Shown here: positions 59,793-64,000 of the stretch, piece by piece
How positions within the stretch are numbered: position 1 is the first letter of the stretch
Layout of the letters: each line of letters opens with the position of its first letter
Assembly: GCF_000234805.1 (NCBI RefSeq)
Contig: NC_016645.1
Location: 1,340,391 to 1,404,390 of the forward strand
DNA length: 64,000 nucleotides
Source: Pyrobaculum ferrireducens
Lineage (GTDB): Archaea; Thermoproteota; Thermoprotei; Thermoproteales; Thermoproteaceae
Direction of reading: 5' to 3'
Translations under genes and position numbers: made by a program
Notes under the pieces: generated by a model
Database searches by the model: none
What the model saw: the letters and a program-made list of their open reading frames with translations, nothing else
Told to the model about the DNA's origin: nothing

Positions 59793-60662
59793 GTGCTGGG
59801 CGTACTGACCCTGTCTCTGGTGTTGGTGATGTCGGGACTGGCCGCGGGCTTCATGGGCGCCCTGACGGGGCTCGGCGGCGCCACCTTCCTAATCCCTATC
59901 TACGTGCTCTTCGTCGGCATGCCTATTCAATACGCGGCGGGGGTGAGCCTCATCTCCACGGTGGCCACCTCCAGCGGCTCCGCCTCGGCGTATATAAGAG
60001 ACCGCGTGTCTAACGTGAGGATTGGGATGTCGCTACTCACCGCCACGACAAGCGGCTCCATAGTCGGCGCACTCCTCGCCTCGTGGGTCTACAGCCACGG
60101 CCTCGAACACGTCATATACATAGTGTTCGGGGTGGTGCTCCTAGGCTCTATCTACACCCAGGTGGCGAGGGCAAGGTACGAGCTCCCCGATCCCAAGCCG
60201 CCCGACAGGTGGACCACGTGGCTACGGCTGAGCGGTAGCTACTACGACCCTGTGCTGGGCAGGGAGGTGCAGTATCACGGGGTGAGGTGGTGGCTAGGCG
60301 CGTTGATTATGTTCGCCGCCGGCGTCATATCGGGCCTGCTGGGCATCGGTAGCGGGGCCCTCAAGGTGCTGGCCATGGACTGGGCTATGAACCTGCCGAT
60401 AAAGGTATCCACCACAACCAGCAACTTCATGATCGGGGTGACAGCCGCCACCGGAAGCGCCATCTACTGGCACCTCGGCTACATCCAGCCCTACTTCGCA
60501 GGCCTCACCGCCGTGGGGGTCCTCGCTGGGTCCTACATAGGCACTAAGGCGCTGATGAAGCTAAGAAGCGCAACGATCCGCTACATCTTCATCGCAGTCC
60601 TCGCGGTGCTGGGCGTGCAGATGCTTCTAAAAGGCCTCGGCCTCTACCCAGGGGCGACATGA
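59793..60662 (+). CDS. TauE/SafE-family membrane exporter
   Basis: About 289 residues and seven to eight helices. Each half has the family motif: GFMGALTGLGGATFLIPI in the first and GVISGLLGIGSGALKVLAM in the second. The family moves sulfite, sulfoacetate or similar anions across the membrane. I chose GTG 59793 because AAATTTTTTAAG is centred about 25 bases upstream; GTG 59787 is also in frame. The DUF1634 gene follows with an ATGA overlap. Confidence 0.85.
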   Translation: MLGVLTLSLVLVMSGLAAGFMGALTGLGGATFLIPIYVLFVGMPIQYAAGVSLISTVATSSGSASAYIRDRVSNVRIGMSLLTATTSGSIVGALLASWVYSHGLEHVIYIVFGVVLLGSIYTQVARARYELPDPKPPDRWTTWLRLSGSYYDPVLGREVQYHGVRWWLGALIMFAAGVISGLLGIGSGALKVLAMDWAMNLPIKVSTTTSNFMIGVTAATGSAIYWHLGYIQPYFAGLTAVGVLAGSYIGTKALMKLRSATIRYIFIAVLAVLGVQMLLKGLGLYPGAT

Positions 60663-61036
60663 CGCCGGAGGAGACCACCAGCTACATACTAAAAATCGGC
60701 GTCTTGACCAGCGTCGCCCTGATAATCGCCGGGCTGATCTTTCTAGTGGTGAAGCCCCCAGCCCCCCACATACTCGACAAGCTCTCCACGCTTAGGTCGC
60801 CCCTCAACACCTCCGTGGTAGGCGCCCCACAGCTGATTAAAGGCGCCGAGGAGCTCAACGGCCTTGACATCATACTCCTCGGCCTGGTAGTCCTAATAGC
60901 AACCCCCGTGGCCATGGTATTCACAAACCTACTCTACTTCATACACCAGCGCAACTACCTATACATAGCCATCACCTTAGTGATCCTAACTAACCTCACC
61001 GTAGCCATCGTAGTACTGCCAAGCTTCATCAAGTAA
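60659..61036 (+). CDS. DUF1634 membrane protein, partner of the TauE-type exporter
   Basis: A 125-residue protein with three helices (about 12-32, 70-90, 98-120). The KIGVLTSVALIIAGL and GLVVLIATPVAMVF segments fit the DUF1634 family, which is often encoded next to TauE/SafE. It probably supports or regulates that exporter. The coupling by ATGA agrees. Confidence 0.8.
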   Translation: MTPEETTSYILKIGVLTSVALIIAGLIFLVVKPPAPHILDKLSTLRSPLNTSVVGAPQLIKGAEELNGLDIILLGLVVLIATPVAMVFTNLLYFIHQRNYLYIAITLVILTNLTVAIVVLPSFIK

Positions 61037-61093
61037 GCCGCCTAGGAGGATCCACGGCCCAAATACTCATAAATCCTTAGAAGCTGTTATTGT

Positions 61094-62017
61094 ATGATCC
61101 TGCTGTTCGGCTTTGGGGGCGTGGGGAGGACATATGCAGAGCTCCTCTACCAGCGAACCAGCCTGAAGCTCTGCGGCGTGTTTGACAGCGGGGGTGGGGT
61201 GGTGAAGAGGGAGGGCTTCACGTGGGAGGAGGTGAAGGCCCTCCTATCGGCGCCTAGGGGGGGCGTGTCTAGAAGCGGCGTCGGCAGGCCGGCGTCGCTG
61301 GACGAGGCGCTGGACGTCTGCCAGGTGGTGGTGGACGTCTCAGCGCCTAACTACGACACCGGGGAGCCCTCCCTCTCCCTGTACAAAAAGGCGTTGTCTA
61401 GAGGGCTGGCGGTGGTCACCGCGAACAAAGCCCCCCTGGCCCTGGCTTTTAGAGAGGTGGCCCACAGGAGGCTGTTCTACAAAGCCACCGTCATGGCGGG
61501 GACTCCATTGATAGATCTCCTCAAGGGCCTCCCGCCGCAGAGGGTTACGCGGGTAAGGGGAATACTTAACGGTAGCACTAACTACGTCCTTACAAGAGTC
61601 TACAAAGACGGCGTCTCTTACGAAGAGGCTGTGAGGGAAGCGCGAGAGCTAGGTATACTGGAGCCGGACGCTAGGCTTGATCTTGAGGGGATCGATCCAG
61701 CTGCTAAGTTGACTATTGTGGCTAACACGCTTGGAGTCGGCTTGAGGATTACAGATGTGGTGAGAAGGCCGGTGACTCCGCTCGGCCCTGTAACTAGATA
61801 CGTGGCTAGTCTCGAAGTTGTTGAGAAAAGGGCGGTAGTTGAGCCGGTGAGGTTGCCTCCTGAAGACCCATTGCATGTGGACTATACTATGAATTCTGTA
61901 GAAATCGCCACTGATGTAAATACGATAATTCTAAAGGGGAAAGGTGCCGGGAGGATAGAGACGTCCTACGCGCTCCTCAACGATACGTTAAAAGCACTGG
62001 AATCTCTACAAAATTAA
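61094..62017 (+). CDS. hom: Homoserine dehydrogenase
   Basis: A 307-residue NAD(P)-dependent enzyme converting aspartate semialdehyde to homoserine. GFGGVGRTYAELL binds the cofactor, VVTANKAPLA and GILNGSTNYVLT shape the active site, and LDLEGIDPAAKL contains the catalytic acidic and Lys residues. There is no ACT domain, so it is the short archaeal form. CTCATAAATC centred 24 bases upstream gives a leaderless start. It lies 14 kb from asd and thrC. Confidence 0.93.
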   Translation: MILLFGFGGVGRTYAELLYQRTSLKLCGVFDSGGGVVKREGFTWEEVKALLSAPRGGVSRSGVGRPASLDEALDVCQVVVDVSAPNYDTGEPSLSLYKKALSRGLAVVTANKAPLALAFREVAHRRLFYKATVMAGTPLIDLLKGLPPQRVTRVRGILNGSTNYVLTRVYKDGVSYEEAVREARELGILEPDARLDLEGIDPAAKLTIVANTLGVGLRITDVVRRPVTPLGPVTRYVASLEVVEKRAVVEPVRLPPEDPLHVDYTMNSVEIATDVNTIILKGKGAGRIETSYALLNDTLKALESLQN

Positions 62018-62238
62018 AATTTGCGTTATGTGTCGAAACTCAGTGCCCTGGTTAGTTCGACTGTGCATTATGTAGGAATTGTGTACATTGGTTATAACTA
62101 CTATTCAGGAAAGTTGTAAATTAAAACTAGACATTTTTAACATATTCATTAGAGATTTATAAAAGCATTTATTGTTTAGCCAATAAAGTAAATAAATAAT
62201 TATAGAAATACTTTTATAGATTGACTAACCAGAACTTC
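62018..62238 (+). promoter_or_regulatory. AT-rich control region of acetyl-CoA synthetase
   Basis: About 220 bases, far richer in A and T than anything else in the window, with no coding frame. CTTTTATAG (62211-62219) is centred 24 bases before ATG 62239 and is the likely core promoter. The remaining AT-rich stretch with several TTTATAAA-like and AATAATTA-like words could bind chromatin proteins or a regulator of the acetate response. Confidence 0.5.
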
Positions 62239-64000
62239 ATGGAGACAAAGATTTTAGAAAAAGAAGGCGAGTTGCCCTTTGGAGAAAATATAATAAATGA
62301 AAAATGGAGAAGCAGACTCACCCCCGTTGATGCTTACTATAAGTTTCACGCCCACACAATAGAGAATTTAGAGACTTTCTGGGAGGGAGTTGCTAAGGAG
62401 CTAGAGTGGTTCAAGCCGTGGGATAAGGTGCTTGATGCCTCAAATCCGCCTTTCTACAGGTGGTTCGTTGGCGGTAAGCTGAACCTCTCTTACCTTGCCG
62501 TGGATCGGCACGTCAAGACTTGGAGGAAGAATAAGCTAGCTATTGAGTGGGAGGGGGAGCCGGTGGACGAGAACGGCTACCCCACAGACAGGAGGAAGCT
62601 AACGTACTACGACCTCTTCAGGGAGGTGAACCGCGTCGCATGTATGTTGAAGTGCAACTTCGGGGTCAAGAAGGGGGACAGGATTACTCTCTACATGCCG
62701 ATGGTTCCGGAGCTCCCCATAACGATGCTGGCGGCGTGGAGAATCGGCGCGATTACAAGCGTCGTGTTCTCCGGCTTCTCGGCGGAGGCGCTGGCTGAAC
62801 GCATCAACGACTCACAGTCCCGCATAGTCATAACCGCAGACGGCTTCTGGAGGAGGGGCAAGGTGGTGAGGCTGAAGGAGGTGGTCGACACGGCTTTGGA
62901 GAAGGCGACGGGGGTGGAGAACGTAATTGTGCTCCCGCGCCTCGGCCTCAAGGACGTGCCGATGACAGAGGGGAGGGACTACTGGTGGAACCGCTTGATG
63001 CAGGGCATCGCACCGAACACATACATAGAGCCGGAGCCTGTGGAAAGCGAGCACCCGTCCTTTATCCTTTACACATCTGGCACCACCGGCAAGCCCAAGG
63101 GCATTGTCCACGACACGGGCGGCTGGGCTGTACACACATACGCAACGATGAAGTGGGTCTTCGACATAAGAGACGACGATATTTACTGGTGCACGGCAGA
63201 TATAGGCTGGGTCACCGGCCACACCTACATAGTGCTTGGCCCGTTAATTATGGGGGCAACTGAAATCATTTATGAGGGAGCGCCAGACTACCCGCAGCCG
63301 GATAGGTGGTGGGCGATAATTGAGCGCTATGGGGTGACAATACTGTACACCTCCCCCACCGCCATTAGGATGTTTATGAGGTATGGAGAGGCGTGGCCGA
63401 GGAAACACGACTTGTCTACGTTGCGCATAATCCACTCCGTGGGTGAGCCCATTAACCCAGAGGCGTGGAGGTGGGCCTACAGAGTTCTCGGCAATGAGAA
63501 GGTTGCCTTTGGCTCCACCTGGTGGATGACAGAGACGGGGGCTATTATGATCAGCCACGCCCCGGGCCTCTACCTAGTGCCCATGAAGCCCGGCACCAAC
63601 GGGCCGCCCCTCCCCGGCATCGTAGCCGATGTATACGACGACGAGGGCAAGCCGGCTCCGCCCGGCGTCAAGGGCTACCTCGTGATTAAGAAGCCCTGGC
63701 CGGGGATGCTCCACGGCATCTGGGGCGACCCGGAGCGCTATGTGAAGACGTACTGGAGCCGCTTCCCCGGCGTGTTCTACGCCGGCGACTACGCCATAAA
63801 GGATCAAGACGGCTACATATGGGTGTTGGGGAGGGCCGACGAGGTGATTAAAGTCGCCGGCCACAGGCTGGGCACCTACGAGCTGGAGTCGGCGCTCATA
63901 TCGCACCCCACAGTGGCGGAGGCGGCGGTGGTGGGTATACCCGACGCCATCAAGGGTGAGGTGCCCATCGCCTACGTGGTGTTGAAGCAGGGGGTGTTGC
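62239..64000 (+). CDS. acs: AMP-forming acetyl-CoA synthetase (3' end outside window)
   Basis: The first 587 codons are present. The acyl-adenylate motifs are clear: YTSGTTGKPKG (about 275-285), STWWMTETG and a C-terminal hinge beginning LGRADEVIKVAGHRLGTYE. It activates acetate with ATP and CoA. The frame begins METKILEKEGELPFG after a strong TATA. Open to the right edge, with about 80 residues missing by family length. Confidence 0.95.
   Translation, partial: METKILEKEGELPFGENIINEKWRSRLTPVDAYYKFHAHTIENLETFWEGVAKELEWFKPWDKVLDASNPPFYRWFVGGKLNLSYLAVDRHVKTWRKNKLAIEWEGEPVDENGYPTDRRKLTYYDLFREVNRVACMLKCNFGVKKGDRITLYMPMVPELPITMLAAWRIGAITSVVFSGFSAEALAERINDSQSRIVITADGFWRRGKVVRLKEVVDTALEKATGVENVIVLPRLGLKDVPMTEGRDYWWNRLMQGIAPNTYIEPEPVESEHPSFILYTSGTTGKPKGIVHDTGGWAVHTYATMKWVFDIRDDDIYWCTADIGWVTGHTYIVLGPLIMGATEIIYEGAPDYPQPDRWWAIIERYGVTILYTSPTAIRMFMRYGEAWPRKHDLSTLRIIHSVGEPINPEAWRWAYRVLGNEKVAFGSTWWMTETGAIMISHAPGLYLVPMKPGTNGPPLPGIVADVYDDEGKPAPPGVKGYLVIKKPWPGMLHGIWGDPERYVKTYWSRFPGVFYAGDYAIKDQDGYIWVLGRADEVIKVAGHRLGTYELESALISHPTVAEAAVVGIPDAIKGEVPIAYVVLKQGVL

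Noticed and set aside
1-64000. CRISPR array, rRNA operon or intact insertion sequence
   Set aside because: No regularly spaced direct repeats, rRNA-like sequence, complete transposase or terminal inverted repeats were seen. I did not run a systematic search.

Overview
The window looks like chromosomal DNA of a hyperthermophilic crenarchaeon of the order Thermoproteales, most likely Pyrobaculum or a close relative. The evidence is a tRNA-Gly with an intron, PaREP1-family genes (a family named from Pyrobaculum), DUF3782 coiled-coil proteins, LysW-dependent amino acid synthesis, a HerA/NurA/Mre11/Rad50 operon, aRF1, high GC, and a very regular promoter style. Across the window a TATA element (often TTTAAA or TTATA) is centred about 22-26 bases upstream of the start codon, as expected for leaderless mRNAs. 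I used that spacing to choose starts.

Layout. 1-5145: SCP2-like protein plus zinc alcohol dehydrogenase, tRNA-Gly(TCC), an aldo/keto reductase, an isolated pair of complex I subunits (B and C) and an MFS transporter. 5500-9200: small membrane and exported proteins, tRNA-Phe and several decayed fragments. 9357-17315: TldE/TldD, SixA-like phosphatase, membrane ORFs, a DapA-family aldolase, Taw3, a winged-helix protein, SurE and ribosomal protein S10. 17394-29297: aRF1, the end-resection operon nurA-herA-mre11-rad50, a MoxR ATPase/VWA pair, a CBS protein and a membrane-anchored thioredoxin-like protein. 29294-33095: an ADP-forming CoA ligase alpha subunit and a three-gene ABC importer. 33210-36882: argininosuccinate lyase and synthase, a 52-residue zinc ribbon and the LysW carrier. 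37304-40860: a GP88-like gene divergent from a McrB/McrC-type pair, a likely defence island. 40970-46716: LysZ, LysY and a divergent LysX-like protein facing threonine synthase, aspartate kinase and aspartate semialdehyde dehydrogenase; homoserine dehydrogenase follows at 61094. 47264-54368: a formate dehydrogenase locus (regulator, FdhD, small protein, molybdopterin subunit, Fe-S subunit, cytochrome b subunit, FdhE). 54660-59062: an accessory stretch with a hypF remnant, DUF3782 protein, PaREP1 genes and remnants, and a MNT/HEPN pair. 59215-64000: hemerythrin-like protein, TauE-type exporter with DUF1634 partner, homoserine dehydrogenase and the 5' part of AMP-forming acetyl-CoA synthetase.

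Together the genes cover most of the aspartate-to-threonine route, the LysW-linked lysine/arginine route, the last two arginine steps, membrane-bound formate oxidation, acetate/acyl-CoA activation and DNA double-strand-break processing.

The most striking observation is that three amino-acid biosynthesis genes (thrC, the lysX-like gene and argG) have no usable in-frame start codon. In each one an ATG lies exactly where expected, but in the frame that joins the gene only if one extra G is added to a GGGG run a few codons later. All three sites read NNG GGG, so the tRNA on GGG could slip back one base onto an identical GGG. They are either run-length errors or mutations, or a shared -1 slippage device. 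A fourth G4 run breaks a HEPN toxin gene, in the opposite sense, and longer G/C tracts (8-13) occur in or beside non-coding DNA.
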